DNA from: Aeromonas encheleia
Lineage (GTDB): Bacteria; Pseudomonadota; Gammaproteobacteria; Enterobacterales; Aeromonadaceae
Reading direction: 5' to 3'
Length of the DNA stretch: 64,000 bases
Assembly: GCF_900637545.1 (NCBI RefSeq)
Contig: NZ_LR134376.1
Coordinates: 756,001-820,000, forward strand
Positions 1 through 10,214 of the stretch are shown in pieces. The notes beneath the pieces are model-generated. The model was not told where the DNA came from. It made no database searches and saw only the letters and a program-made list of their open reading frames with translations. How positions within the stretch are numbered: the first letter of the stretch is position 1; each line of letters opens with the position of its first letter. A program made the translations under genes and the position numbers.

Positions 1-843
<843 letters not shown>

Positions 844-883
844 TTACCTAACTGTTCAGTAGTCAAAGAAAATTCCGTTTGTA

Positions 884-911
884 AATTTACTAGAACTCAC
901 CCGTGAGTCAA
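884..911 (-). promoter_or_regulatory. Putative sigma-70 promoter of gapA
   Basis: On the minus strand a TTGACT -35 (906-911) is followed after 16 bases by a TAAATT -10 (884-889), about 47 bases upstream of the gapA start codon. The spacing and boxes are close to the sigma-70 consensus. The rest of the gapA-malQ spacer (912-1176) is AT-rich; I saw no convincing MalT box or full CRP site there. Confidence 0.5.
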
Positions 912-1176
912 CCAACAATCTGCGCGAAATTGCGCTATATCATGAAAAACTGTGAAATTTATTTTCGGTTTATGTAACTGACTACCAACTTTTGTCGAAA
1001 GTGTCATCGGCTGGTTCGCGTCACAGAGATCAACAATAGTGCCTGTCTGGTCACACATCCAGCCAGGGAGATATGTAAAAATGTGCGCGGTTTAGCATGG
1101 CCAAAGAGCCACTGTTCAAGTACCACCCATAAAAATTAATCATATAGATAGAATCCACAGCGGGAATTCTCAAACT

Positions 1177-3366
1177 ATGACCACCCTGATTGAACAGCTG
1201 GCTGCCGCCAAAGGTATCGCCAGCGAGTATGTTGATGCCTGGGGCCAGCCGGCTCTGGTATCCGAAGAGAGCAAGGCCGCCATGCTCGGCGCCATGGGTT
1301 ACCGCGTCGATGACGAGGCCGCCCTGAGCGAGCAGCTTGAGCAAGAGCATCGCCAGCACTGGTTGCGTCCACTGGATCCCGTGATGGTGGTGCGCAGCGG
1401 CGAACCCATCAGCCTTGAAGTCCGTCTGCCCATCGAGTTCGTCAACGACGCCCTCCACTGGCAACTCAGCCTGGAGCAGGGCGCGCTCCTGACGGGCCAG
1501 ATCACGCCGATCGAGGGTGAACTGGTCGGCGTCGCCGAATTTGAAGAGATGGAGTGCCAGGCCTATCGCGTGGCGTTGGCGGTGCAGCCCGAGCTGGGCT
1601 ATCACCAGCTGACCCTGCTGGAAGAGGGCAATGACGAGCCGCTGGCCAGCATGCGCCTCATAGTCGCCCCCAAATCCTGTTACAAGCAGGCTCCCATTGC
1701 CAACGGCCGCAAGGTGTGGGGCCCGAGCGTGCAGCTCTATTGTCTGCGCAGTCGCCACAACTGGGGCATGGGGGACTTCAGCGATCTCGGCCAGCTGGTT
1801 GAGAAGGCTGCCGCCTGGGGGGCCCACTTCGTCGGCCTGAACCCCATCCATGCCCTCTATCCGGCCAATCCGGAGAGCGCCAGCCCCTACAGTCCCTCCT
1901 CCCGTCGCTGGCTGAATCTGGCCTACATCGACGTGGAGGCGGTGCCCGAGTTTCTGGCCAACGACAGCCTCAAGGCGGAAGTCGCCAATCCGGCGTTCCA
2001 GCAGCACCTTGCCGCCCTGCGGGCCAAGGAGAGCGTGGACTACACCGGTGTCATCGAGACCAAGCTCGGCATCCTGCGCCAGGTGTTCGACCAGGCCAGC
2101 CTGGGTGCCGTACGCCAGGCCGAGTTTGAGCGTTTCGTGGCCGCCGGCGGCGACAGCCTGCAACAGCAGGCGGCGTTCGATGCGCTGCAGGCGCACTTCT
2201 ATGCCAAGGGCGAAAACGCCTGGGGCTGGCCGGTGTGGCCCGATGCGTTCCGCGATTATCACAATCCCGAGGTGGCGGCCTGGATAGCCGATCACAGCCA
2301 GGATGTGAACTTCTATCTCTACCTGCAATTCCTGGCGGACGAGCAGCTGGCGCAGGCGGATGCCCGTGCCAAGGCGGCCGGCATGGTGATGGGGATCTAC
2401 CGGGATCTGGCGGTGGGTGTCTCCGAAGGATCCACCGAGATCTGGGCCAACCGGGATCTCTACTGCCCCAAGGCCTCGGTCGGCGCGCCGCCCGACATCC
2501 TGGGCCCGCTCGGTCAGAACTGGGGCCTGCCCCCGATGAACCCGAGCCAGCTGTTTGAGGCGGCCTATCAGCCGATGGTGGACCTGTTCCGTGCCAACAT
2601 GCGTTCCTGCGGGGCGCTGCGCATCGACCACGTGATGGCCCTGCTGCGTCTGTGGTGGGTACCGCCCGGAGAGTCCGCCGCCAAGGGGGCCTACATTTAT
2701 TATCCGGTCGACGATCTGCTGGGGATACTGGCGCTCGAATCCCACCGCAATCAGTGTCTGCTGATCGGGGAAGATCTCGGCACAGTGCCGGAAGGCATAG
2801 ACGTTACCCTCAAACAGAACGGCGTGCACTCCTACAAGGTGTTCTTCTTCGAACGCTCCAAGGCCGACGGTGGCTTCATCTCGCCGGCGCACTACACCGA
2901 GCAGGCGATGTCGGCGCTGACCACCCACGACATGCCGACCCTGAAGGGGTTCTGGCATTGCGACGATCTGGCGTTGGGTCGCGAGCTGGGATTGTATCCG
3001 GATGAAGACGTTCTGAAGACACTGTATGCTGATCGTCATCAGGCCAAGCAGCGGATCCTCGACAGCCTGCATGCCCATGGCGTCATCTCTGGCAACATCA
3101 GCCATGATGTGAACTGGGTCGGCATGAACACCGAGCTCAACCATGGCCTGCAACTGCACATGTCCCGTGGCAGTTGCGCCCTGTTCAGCACCCAGCTGGA
3201 AGACTGGCTGGAGATGGACAAGCCGGTCAACGTGCCGGGCACCAGTTACGAGTACCCGAACTGGCGTCGCAAGCTCTCGAAGGATCTGGAAGATATTTTT
3301 GCCGATGAGGCACTCAAGGTGCTGGCAGGCAAGATGAGCCAGGCCCGTGATGAGGCCAGTCGTTGA
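1177..3366 (+). CDS. malQ: 4-alpha-glucanotransferase (amylomaltase)
   Basis: Transfers alpha-1,4-glucan segments between maltodextrins and releases glucose (GH77, cytosolic). The 729-residue product is near the E. coli MalQ length (about 694) and carries the GH77 core: the nucleophile region LRIDHVMALLRLWWVP, the acid/base region LIGEDLGTVPEGI and the third acidic residue in TTHDMPTLKGFW. A less conserved N-terminal extension of about 140 residues precedes the barrel. It is the first gene of a malQ-glgB-glgX cluster, which links maltodextrin use to glycogen synthesis and debranching. The ATG at 1177 is the only well-placed start. Confidence 0.96.
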   Translation: MTTLIEQLAAAKGIASEYVDAWGQPALVSEESKAAMLGAMGYRVDDEAALSEQLEQEHRQHWLRPLDPVMVVRSGEPISLEVRLPIEFVNDALHWQLSLEQGALLTGQITPIEGELVGVAEFEEMECQAYRVALAVQPELGYHQLTLLEEGNDEPLASMRLIVAPKSCYKQAPIANGRKVWGPSVQLYCLRSRHNWGMGDFSDLGQLVEKAAAWGAHFVGLNPIHALYPANPESASPYSPSSRRWLNLAYIDVEAVPEFLANDSLKAEVANPAFQQHLAALRAKESVDYTGVIETKLGILRQVFDQASLGAVRQAEFERFVAAGGDSLQQQAAFDALQAHFYAKGENAWGWPVWPDAFRDYHNPEVAAWIADHSQDVNFYLYLQFLADEQLAQADARAKAAGMVMGIYRDLAVGVSEGSTEIWANRDLYCPKASVGAPPDILGPLGQNWGLPPMNPSQLFEAAYQPMVDLFRANMRSCGALRIDHVMALLRLWWVPPGESAAKGAYIYYPVDDLLGILALESHRNQCLLIGEDLGTVPEGIDVTLKQNGVHSYKVFFFERSKADGGFISPAHYTEQAMSALTTHDMPTLKGFWHCDDLALGRELGLYPDEDVLKTLYADRHQAKQRILDSLHAHGVISGNISHDVNWVGMNTELNHGLQLHMSRGSCALFSTQLEDWLEMDKPVNVPGTSYEYPNWRRKLSKDLEDIFADEALKVLAGKMSQARDEASR

Positions 3367-3396
3367 GCCACTGTCGCCAACCTGTGACTCACTCTC

Positions 3397-3424
3397 ACCC
3401 ACTCCGGCTTCGGCCGGAGTGGGT
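3397..3424 (+). other. Perfect 12-bp hairpin with UUCG loop between malQ and glgB
   Basis: Bases 3397-3408 pair exactly with 3413-3424 around a TTCG tetraloop (3409-3412), an exceptionally stable RNA hairpin. No T-run follows, so it is not a standard terminator. It ends about 24 bases before the glgB start, so it could stabilise upstream mRNA or attenuate reading into glgB. Confidence 0.7.
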
Positions 3425-3448
3425 GTTCAGCCATGAAAGGAAATGTCG

Positions 3449-5626
3449 ATGCCCGTTGAACGTTTGGTTGCCGCCCGCTGTGCCGATCCCTTCTCCCATC
3501 TAGGCCTGCTGGCTAACCCGGATGGACCAGGCCTGAAACTGACCGCCTGGTTGCCCGATGCCCTCGAGGTTCGCGTCCAGGATCTCAAGTCCGGCAAGCT
3601 CGTTGCCACCCTGACTGCCGCCGATGAAGCGGGCCTTTTTGAAACTGTTTTCACCCGTCGCAAGAACCCCTTCCCTTATCAGCTGATCGCCAGCTACCCC
3701 GATGCCAGCACCGAGTGTGTCGACCCCTATCAGTTTCAGGCTGCCGCCTGGGAGGGACTGGCGGAGCTGACGTTCCAGCCGGAAAACCTCTATCACACCC
3801 TGGGCGCCCAACTGCGCACCGTGGAGCACCTCGGCCAGCGGGTGGAGGGGGTGCGCTTCGCCGTCTATGCGCCGAGTGCCACTGCGGTGAGCCTGATCGG
3901 CGACTTCAACTTCTGGGACGGTCGCCGCCACCCGATGCAGCGCAGCCAGTGTGGTCACTGGGTGCTGTTCGTACCCGGCCTCAAGGCGGGGGATCGCTAC
4001 AAGTTTGAGCTCAAGGATCCGGCCGGCCATCGGCTGCCCCACAAGAGCGATCCGGTCGGCTTCTACTGCGAGCAGTATCCGTCCTTCGCCTCCGTCATCT
4101 ATGACCACGAGCAGTACGGCTGGCAGGATGCCGCCTGGCGCGAGAGCCAGCGCACCGACAAGCGGGAGCAGCCGCTCTCCATCTATGAGCTGCACGTGGG
4201 CTCCTGGAAGCGTCATCCCAACGGCGACAGCCTGAGCTGGCGCGAGCTGGCGGTGGAGCTGGTCCACTACGTCACCGAGATGGGGTATACCCATATCGAG
4301 TTGATGCCGGTCTCCGAGCACCCCTTCAGCGGCTCCTGGGGCTACCAGCCGGTGGGCATGTTCTCGCCCACCAGTCGCTACGGCAGCGCCGATGACTTCA
4401 AGTATTTCGTCGACCAGTGCCACCAGGCCGGCATCGGTGTGATCCTGGACTGGGTGCCGGCCCACTTCCCGTCGGATGCCCACGGCCTTGCCCGTTTCGA
4501 CGGCACGCCGCTCTACGAGTACGAGGATCCGCGCCGTGGCTGGCACCCGGACTGGAACTCCTACATCTACGATTTCGGTCGCAACAATGTGCGCCAGTTC
4601 CTGGTGGCGAGCGCCCTGTTCTGGCTCGACAAGTTCCACATCGATGGCCTGCGGGTGGATGCGGTCGCCTCCATGCTCTACCTGGACTACTCCCGCAATG
4701 CCGGCGAGTGGGTGCCGAACGTCGACGGTGGCAACCACAACTACGAGGCGATCAGCCTGCTGAAGTGGACCAACGAAGAGGTGTACGGCAAGTATCCCCA
4801 CACCATGACCATCGCCGAGGAGTCCACCGCCTTCGCCGGCGTCTCCCGCCCCACCTTCCTCGGCGGGCTGGGGTTTGGCTTCAAGTGGAATATGGGCTGG
4901 ATGCACGACACCCTGAGCTACATGCAGAAGGAGCCGGTGTATCGCCGCTATCACCACAACGACATGACCTTCTCCATGGTGTATCACTATGACGAGAACT
5001 TCATCCTGCCGCTGTCCCACGACGAGGTGGTGCACGGCAAGCACTCCCTGCTCTACAAGATGCCGGGGGACGAGTGGCAGCAGGCCGCCAACCTGCGCGC
5101 CTACATGGGCTTCATGTACGGTCATCCCGGCAAGAAGCTCAACTTCATGGGCACCGAGATAGCCCAGAGCAACGAGTGGAATCACGACGCCCAGCTGCCC
5201 TGGCACCTGCTGCAGTATCCCAAGCACGGCGGCCAGCAGCGGCTGATCCGCGATCTCAACCGGCTCTATCGTCATGAAGTTGCCTTGTATCAGGGCGATT
5301 ATGAACAGCGCGGCTTCCGCTGGCTGGATCACAACGATGCGGACAACAGCGTCTTCGCCTGGCTGCGGGCCGACAAGCAGGGCGCTAATCCCATCATGGT
5401 GGCCTGCAACTTCACGCCGGTGCCGCGCCTCGCCTATCGGCTCGGGGTGCCGGCGGCGGGCCACTATCGGGTGGTGCTCAATACCGACAGCGAGCATTAC
5501 TGGGGCAGTAACTATGATGTGGGTCTGACCTTCGTCGCCGAGCCGACCCCCTGGCAGGGGATGGCGCAGAGCATAGTGCTGGATCTGCCGCCGCTCGCGA
5601 CCTTGTTCATCAAACAGGAGTCCTGA
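3449..5626 (+). CDS. glgB: 1,4-alpha-glucan branching enzyme
   Basis: Introduces alpha-1,6 branches into glycogen (GH13, cytosolic). From the ATG at 3449 the protein has 725 residues, close to E. coli GlgB. An N-terminal CBM48-type domain (containing GDFNFWDGRRHPMQ) precedes the barrel, with nucleophile DGLRVDAVASMLYLDYSR, acid/base IAEESTAF and LSHDEVVHGK. An ATG at 3443 is also in frame, but the AGGA at 3438-3441 fits the 3449 start far better (7-base gap). The stop overlaps the glgX start by one base (TGATG), so the two are translationally coupled. Confidence 0.97.
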   Translation: MPVERLVAARCADPFSHLGLLANPDGPGLKLTAWLPDALEVRVQDLKSGKLVATLTAADEAGLFETVFTRRKNPFPYQLIASYPDASTECVDPYQFQAAAWEGLAELTFQPENLYHTLGAQLRTVEHLGQRVEGVRFAVYAPSATAVSLIGDFNFWDGRRHPMQRSQCGHWVLFVPGLKAGDRYKFELKDPAGHRLPHKSDPVGFYCEQYPSFASVIYDHEQYGWQDAAWRESQRTDKREQPLSIYELHVGSWKRHPNGDSLSWRELAVELVHYVTEMGYTHIELMPVSEHPFSGSWGYQPVGMFSPTSRYGSADDFKYFVDQCHQAGIGVILDWVPAHFPSDAHGLARFDGTPLYEYEDPRRGWHPDWNSYIYDFGRNNVRQFLVASALFWLDKFHIDGLRVDAVASMLYLDYSRNAGEWVPNVDGGNHNYEAISLLKWTNEEVYGKYPHTMTIAEESTAFAGVSRPTFLGGLGFGFKWNMGWMHDTLSYMQKEPVYRRYHHNDMTFSMVYHYDENFILPLSHDEVVHGKHSLLYKMPGDEWQQAANLRAYMGFMYGHPGKKLNFMGTEIAQSNEWNHDAQLPWHLLQYPKHGGQQRLIRDLNRLYRHEVALYQGDYEQRGFRWLDHNDADNSVFAWLRADKQGANPIMVACNFTPVPRLAYRLGVPAAGHYRVVLNTDSEHYWGSNYDVGLTFVAEPTPWQGMAQSIVLDLPPLATLFIKQES

Positions 5627-7767
5627 TGTTTGCAATGGAAAAAGGGCAGGACCACCCGTTGGGGGCCCTGCTCGACGAGACAGGTTGTCACTTCTGCATC
5701 TGGGCGCCCCAATCGGACAAGGTGGAACTCTGCCTGTTCGACGAGCAGGAGCAGGAGCTCGCCCGGCTGGCCCTGCCCGGCCGGCGTGGCCAATACCGGT
5801 TCGGCTATGTGCGCGGCGTCAAGGCCGGCCAGCGCTACGGCTACCGGGTCCATGGCGCGCCCCAGGAGGGCATGCTGTTCGATCCCGAGAAGCTGTTGAT
5901 CGACCCCTACGCCAAGGCGCTCAGCCGGGCGACCCACTGGGATGACAAGCTCTATCAGGGGGACAGCGCGGCCATGGTGGCCAAGTCGGTGGTGGTGGCT
6001 GACGACTTCGACTGGCAGGGGGTCGGCAAGCCCGGCATCCCGCCGGAGCGCGTCGTCATCTACGAGACCCACGTCAAGGGCTTCACCCGCCAGCACCCGG
6101 GCGTGCCGGCGGCGCTGCGCGGCAGCTACCTCGGCATCAGCCATCCGCTGATGATCGAGCACCTCAGCTCCCTCGGCATCACCTCGGTGCAGCTGATGCC
6201 GGTGGCCGCCTTCATGTCCGAGCCGAGGCTCGAACAGCTGGGGCTCACCAATTATTGGGGCTACAACCCCATCGCCTTCTTCGCCCCCGAGCCGCGCTAT
6301 GGAACGGGGGAGGCGGTGACCGAGTTCAAGACCATGGTGCGCGAGCTGCACCGGGCCGGGCTCGAGGTGATACTGGACGTGGTCTACAACCACACCGCCG
6401 AATCCGGCTTCGATGGCCCGGTGCTGTCGCTCAAGGGCTTCGACAACGCGGGCTATTACGCCTTCGAGGCGGGCGCCCATGGCCCCGACTACCACCGTCA
6501 CGCCAACGTGACCGGCTGTGGCAACAGCGTCAACCTGGATCATCCCAACAGCCTGCGGCTGGTGCTGGATGCCCTGCGCTACTGGGTCACCGAGATGCAG
6601 GTGGACGGCTTCCGCTTCGATCTGGCGGTCACCCTGGCGCGGGAGGCGGGGGAGTTCGATCCCATGAGCGCCTTCTTCAAGGCCATGATGGCGGATCCCG
6701 TGCTGGCACGGGTCAAGCTGATTGCCGAGCCCTGGGACATAGGCCCCTTCGGCTACCGGCTTGGCCAGTTCCCGAGCCAGTGGCTGGAGATCAACGACCG
6801 CTATCGCGATACAGTGCGCGCCTTCTGGCGCGGGGACGCGGGCAAGATGGGGGATCTGGCCACCCGGCTGGTGGGATCGCGGGATCTGTTCCCGAAGAAC
6901 TGGCGCGCCCCCCATACCAGCGTCAACTACCTCTGCTATCACGACGGCTTCACCCTGGAGGATCTGGTCTCCTACAACCAGCGCCACAATCAGGCCAATG
7001 GCGAGGACAACAGAGACGGCCACGGCAACAACCTCTCCTCCAACCATGGCGTCGAGGGGCCGACGCTGGATCCCAGGATCAACAACCTGCGCCAGCAGCA
7101 GAAGCGCAACCTCATCGCCACCCTGTTGCTCTCCCAGGGCACTCCGCACTTCCTGGCCGGGGACGAGATGGGTCGCAGCCAGCTTGGCAACAACAACGCC
7201 TACTGCCAGGACAACCAGATAAGCTGGGTCAATTGGCAGTGGCGGCCGGAGGATGAGCGGCTGCTCGCCTTCACCCAGCAGATGATGGCGTTGCGGGCCG
7301 AGTCCGGGGTCTTCTCCAACCTGCAGCTGAGCGACGACAGCTGGAATGGCACTGCCACCAGCTGTCATAGGGTCAACTGGTACCATCCCGATGGCCATCA
7401 GCTGACGGATCAGGACTGGCACTCCCCCATGGGCCAGGCATTCGCCATGGACATCGGCATGATCGACTGCGAGGGGGAGCGCTGGTATGTGCTGTTCAAC
7501 GCCAGCGACTACGACATCCAGTTCCGGCTGCCACCGCCCGGGGAGGGGCTGGAGTGGATCCAGACCATAGACACAGCCACCAACGATGGCCTGCCCTTCC
7601 TGCCCGACGACATCAAGCGGCAGGTGACGGTGGGACGCGCCCACTCCCTCAAGTTGCTGGAGCGGGTCGCCCTGTCGGCGGCGACCCTGGCCAAGGAAGG
7701 GGTGGTGGCCGTGCCGGATGTTGCCGTCTTGTTGCCAACGGGATCACAGTTCCCGCTGGCGGGGTAG
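5626..7767 (+). CDS. glgX: Glycogen debranching enzyme GlgX (isoamylase type)
   Basis: Hydrolyses alpha-1,6 branches of phosphorylase-limited glycogen (GH13, cytosolic). The 713-residue product, somewhat longer than E. coli GlgX (657), has an N-terminal CBM48 region (residues about 10-110, FCIWAPQSDKVELCLF) and a catalytic barrel with DGFRFDLAVTLAREAG (nucleophile), LIAEPWD (acid/base) and LCYHDGFTLEDLVSYN. The start overlaps the glgB stop. glgC and glgA do not follow, so glucose-ADP synthesis genes must lie elsewhere. A cluster of malQ, glgB and glgX suggests coordinated glycogen and maltodextrin turnover. Confidence 0.95.
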   Translation: MFAMEKGQDHPLGALLDETGCHFCIWAPQSDKVELCLFDEQEQELARLALPGRRGQYRFGYVRGVKAGQRYGYRVHGAPQEGMLFDPEKLLIDPYAKALSRATHWDDKLYQGDSAAMVAKSVVVADDFDWQGVGKPGIPPERVVIYETHVKGFTRQHPGVPAALRGSYLGISHPLMIEHLSSLGITSVQLMPVAAFMSEPRLEQLGLTNYWGYNPIAFFAPEPRYGTGEAVTEFKTMVRELHRAGLEVILDVVYNHTAESGFDGPVLSLKGFDNAGYYAFEAGAHGPDYHRHANVTGCGNSVNLDHPNSLRLVLDALRYWVTEMQVDGFRFDLAVTLAREAGEFDPMSAFFKAMMADPVLARVKLIAEPWDIGPFGYRLGQFPSQWLEINDRYRDTVRAFWRGDAGKMGDLATRLVGSRDLFPKNWRAPHTSVNYLCYHDGFTLEDLVSYNQRHNQANGEDNRDGHGNNLSSNHGVEGPTLDPRINNLRQQQKRNLIATLLLSQGTPHFLAGDEMGRSQLGNNNAYCQDNQISWVNWQWRPEDERLLAFTQQMMALRAESGVFSNLQLSDDSWNGTATSCHRVNWYHPDGHQLTDQDWHSPMGQAFAMDIGMIDCEGERWYVLFNASDYDIQFRLPPPGEGLEWIQTIDTATNDGLPFLPDDIKRQVTVGRAHSLKLLERVALSAATLAKEGVVAVPDVAVLLPTGSQFPLAG

Positions 7768-7823
7768 AGTCGGGGCGTCCGAGTGGGTATGCTGGGCGCC
7801 GTGATAAATGGCAAGGAGTCAGT

Positions 7824-8213
7824 ATGAGCGGCAACAATCCCGAGCAATGGCGCAATCGACTGAGCGCCGAGCAGTTTCATGTCTGCTGGGAGAAGGGCAC
7901 AGAGCGCCCCTACAGCGGCGCCCTGCTCCATAACCGCAAGAGCGGTGACTACCTCTGCGTCTGCTGCAAGAGCGTGCTGTTTCACTCGGATGCGAAGTTT
8001 GACTCGGGCTGTGGCTGGCCCTCGTTCGACAAGGCCATCGAGGGCACAGTGACCTACACCGAGGATGGCAGCCACGGCATGAAACGGGTGGAGATCACCT
8101 GCAGCCAGTGCGGCTCCCACCTCGGCCACGTCTTCCCCGACGGACCGACCGAGACCGGCCAGCGCTACTGCATCAACAGCCTGAGTCTGGACTTCGAGCC
8201 CGACCCCGAGTAA
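7824..8213 (+). CDS. msrB: Peptide-methionine (R)-S-oxide reductase MsrB
   Basis: Repairs oxidised methionine by reducing the R-sulfoxide, using thioredoxin as electron donor. The 129-residue product shows the single-domain MsrB pattern: zinc cysteines CVCC and CSQCG, the fold signature FDSGCGWPSF, and the catalytic cysteine in RYCIN near the C-terminus. GGAG at 7814-7817 supports the ATG at 7824, inside a longer open frame that begins in glgX. It lies 56 bases after glgX and is followed by a strong terminator, so it may be read with the glycogen genes or from its own promoter. Confidence 0.96.
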   Translation: MSGNNPEQWRNRLSAEQFHVCWEKGTERPYSGALLHNRKSGDYLCVCCKSVLFHSDAKFDSGCGWPSFDKAIEGTVTYTEDGSHGMKRVEITCSQCGSHLGHVFPDGPTETGQRYCINSLSLDFEPDPE

Positions 8214-8234
8214 GCCATCAGGATGCGAAACAAC

Positions 8235-8269
8235 AACGGCGCCTCTTTGCGAAGAGGCGCCGTTATTTT
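8235..8269. terminator. Terminator between convergent msrB and chrA
   Basis: A perfect 13-bp stem (8235-8247 with 8252-8264, TGCG loop) is followed by an ATTTTAT tract. It lies just after msrB and close to the end of the convergent chrA gene, so it can serve both strands. Confidence 0.85.
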
Positions 8270-8304
8270 ATGGGGCTGGCGTGATGGCCGCGCAGGCCGG
8301 CGGG

Positions 8305-9444
8305 TCAGATCTGCAGCAGGGCGGCGCCGACCAGCAGTCCGGCGAGCGCCAGTATGGGCAGCCTGATGACGCGCAGCAGATAGAAGGCGATGGCGGCGAG
8401 CGCCAGATCGGCCGGTGCCAGCACGGCGCTCTGCCACACCGGCTGATAGAGGGCGGCCAGCAGCAGCCCCACCACGGCGGCGTTGATGCCGGCCACGGCC
8501 CCCGCCAGCCTGGGGTGGGCCAGCCAGCTCTGCCAGCAGGGGCCCAGGGCCCACAGCAGCAAAAAGCCCGGCAAAAATAGTGCGAGGGTTGCCAGCAGGG
8601 CGCCCGCCAGCGGCGTGGCGGGCAACAGCTGGGCGCCGAGGTAGCTGGCCAGGGTGAACATGGGGCCGGGCACCAGCTGGGCCAGGCCATAGCCGGTCAG
8701 GAATTGCTGCTGGCTGAGGCTGTGGCCGACGCTCTCCTGCAACAGCGGCAGCACCACGTGGCCGCCGCCAAACACCAGACTGCCCGCTCGATAGAAGTCG
8801 GCGACCAGCTGGCTGGCGGGACCCTGGGCCAGCAGCGGCAGGCCGACAAACAGCAGGGCAAACAGCAGCAGGGTCGGCCAGTGGGGGGCGCGACGGGCTT
8901 GTGGCGCCGCAGGAGAGGCGCCGACCGCCTCCCGCTGGGCGCAGAGCAGGGCCGCCCCCAAAAGCATACCCAGCTGGGTCAGCAGGCCGGGCTGCCACCA
9001 GAGGGCGGCGGCGGTCGCCACCATGACCCCCTGTTGCAGCACCGTCTTGCAGAACTGGCGGCTCATGGTGAGCACGGCATCGGCCACCACCACCAGCGCC
9101 AGCAGCTTGAGGCCGTGCAGGGCCCCATCCAGCCAGAGGTTATTGCTTAGCTGGCCCACGCCGATGGCGGCGACCAGCAACAGCAGGAAAGAGGGCAGGG
9201 TGAAGCCGATGAAGGCGGCGAGCGCTCCCCCAAGGCCCGCCCGGTGGCGGCCGATGGCGAAGCCGAGTTGGCTGGAGGCGGGGCCGGGCAACAGTTGGCA
9301 CAGGGCCAGCAACTGGGCAAACTCGGCCTGGCTGAGCCAGCCAAGCCGCGTGACTAAGGTGCGCTGGAAATAGCCAATGTGGGCGGCGGGCCCGCCGAAG
9401 CTGATACAACCCAACCACAGAAATTGAATGAATACCTGCCCCAC
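8305..9444 (-). CDS. chrA: ChrA-family chromate/sulfate-type transporter
   Basis: Inner-membrane transporter of the CHR superfamily; characterised members export chromate. The 379-residue product is the two-domain form: an N-terminal half starting with FGGPAAHIGYF and QLLPGPASSQL, and a second half with FGGGHVVLPLL and QLVPGPMFT, each rich in hydrophobic helices. The start is GTG at 9444, because no ATG fits and GGGAG lies 8 bases upstream on the minus strand. No chrB or other resistance genes adjoin. Substrate is inferred from the family and not tested. Confidence 0.88.
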   Translation of the reverse strand: MGQVFIQFLWLGCISFGGPAAHIGYFQRTLVTRLGWLSQAEFAQLLALCQLLPGPASSQLGFAIGRHRAGLGGALAAFIGFTLPSFLLLLVAAIGVGQLSNNLWLDGALHGLKLLALVVVADAVLTMSRQFCKTVLQQGVMVATAAALWWQPGLLTQLGMLLGAALLCAQREAVGASPAAPQARRAPHWPTLLLFALLFVGLPLLAQGPASQLVADFYRAGSLVFGGGHVVLPLLQESVGHSLSQQQFLTGYGLAQLVPGPMFTLASYLGAQLLPATPLAGALLATLALFLPGFLLLWALGPCWQSWLAHPRLAGAVAGINAAVVGLLLAALYQPVWQSAVLAPADLALAAIAFYLLRVIRLPILALAGLLVGAALLQI

Positions 9445-9531
9445 CTCGTCACTCCCTGTTCGTCATCATCGACACCGGGGGATGATATGACAAAGCGGTG
9501 ACTCTTTTATGACAAATCGGGGTGTGCTGCA

Positions 9532-9629
9532 GGCAGATAGCAGTGCCCGGCCAGCCAGCAGGCGATGGTCACTCTGTCGGCTGGCCTGGTTGTGGCAGAT
9601 AGCAGCGCCCGGCCAGCCAGCAGGCTATC
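9532..9629. repeat. 62-bp-offset direct duplication of the NUDIX gene 3' end
   Basis: About 36 bases beginning GGCAGATAGCAG occur at 9532 and again at 9594 with very few differences. The upper copy codes the current C-terminus of the NUDIX protein, and the lower copy lies just past its stop codon. Confidence 0.85.
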
Positions 9630-10015
9630 GATTGGCGACTGGCATCGAAGTGGGGCTCGGGCAGCTCGCGGGGATCGCACCAGCGCCAGCCCTCGCATTT
9701 TTCCGGCTCCAGCAGCTGCGGCTCGCCCTCCACCTCGGCCAGCAGGGTGACCGAGACGTAGTGCAGCCCGCTCTCCCGCCAAGTCTCCAGGTTGTTGGTG
9801 ACGGCGATGACGCTGGGGCTGGTGATGACGAAGCCCGTTTCTTCGGCCACCTCCCGGATCGCGGCCGACTCGAAGCTCTCCCCCAGCTCCAGATGACCGC
9901 CGGCGATGGACCAGTAGGGGGCATGGCTGCCCTTGCGCTTGCCGAGCAGCACCTGGCCCTTGGCATTGGTCAAGATAACGCCGACACCGACGCGAGGATA
10001 AGGGGTGGAAGACAT
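9569..10015 (-). CDS. NUDIX hydrolase
   Basis: Hydrolyses a nucleoside diphosphate linked to another group; substrate unknown. The 148-residue product has a complete Nudix box at about residues 39-61 (GGHLELGES then REVAEETGF). The last 15 residues come from a 62-base direct duplication (9532-9567 repeats 9594-9629). That length is not a multiple of three, so the present stop is newly created. A second copy of the tail sequence IACWLAGHCYLP lies out of frame just downstream and ends at its own stop. The enzyme core is unaffected. Confidence 0.9.
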   Translation of the reverse strand: MSSTPYPRVGVGVILTNAKGQVLLGKRKGSHAPYWSIAGGHLELGESFESAAIREVAEETGFVITSPSVIAVTNNLETWRESGLHYVSVTLLAEVEGEPQLLEPEKCEGWRWCDPRELPEPHFDASRQSIACWLAGRCYLPQPGQPTE

Positions 10016-10053
10016 ACGAGAGGCTCCTTGCTGGGACGAGATTTCACCATAAA

Positions 10054-10085
10054 AACGGGCCCACCTTAGGTCGGATGGGCCCGTT
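10054..10085 (-). terminator. Terminator downstream of the curA-like gene
   Basis: A 10-bp perfect stem (10054-10063 with 10076-10085) is followed on the minus strand by a TTTTTA tract. It lies between the end of the curA-like gene and the NUDIX gene, both on the minus strand, so it separates their transcripts. Confidence 0.8.
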
Positions 10086-10214
10086 GTGCAAGTCGTCCGC
10101 GAGTCGGGGCGGGGGAGTTAATCCAGTCTGTTCAACTGCTTGCCACAGTGGCACCTTCGGCAGGGGCAAGGGATGCTGGCCGCGACCGTGCGGCTCCCGC
10201 GGCCGGTGGCGGGC

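Noticed and set aside
1051..3402. Long antisense open frame of 783 codons opposite malQ
   Set aside because: It is a shadow of a high-GC gene: malQ shows full family motifs, and the antisense product shows none. The same applies to the antisense frames of glgB, glgX, prfC and the diguanylate cyclase at 34553.
10118..10214. Cysteine-rich tail (PCPCRRCHCGKQ) past the curA-like gene, resembling a SEC-C zinc motif
   Set aside because: It is in a different frame from curA, has no start codon or ribosome-binding site of its own, and deviates from the CPCGSG core.
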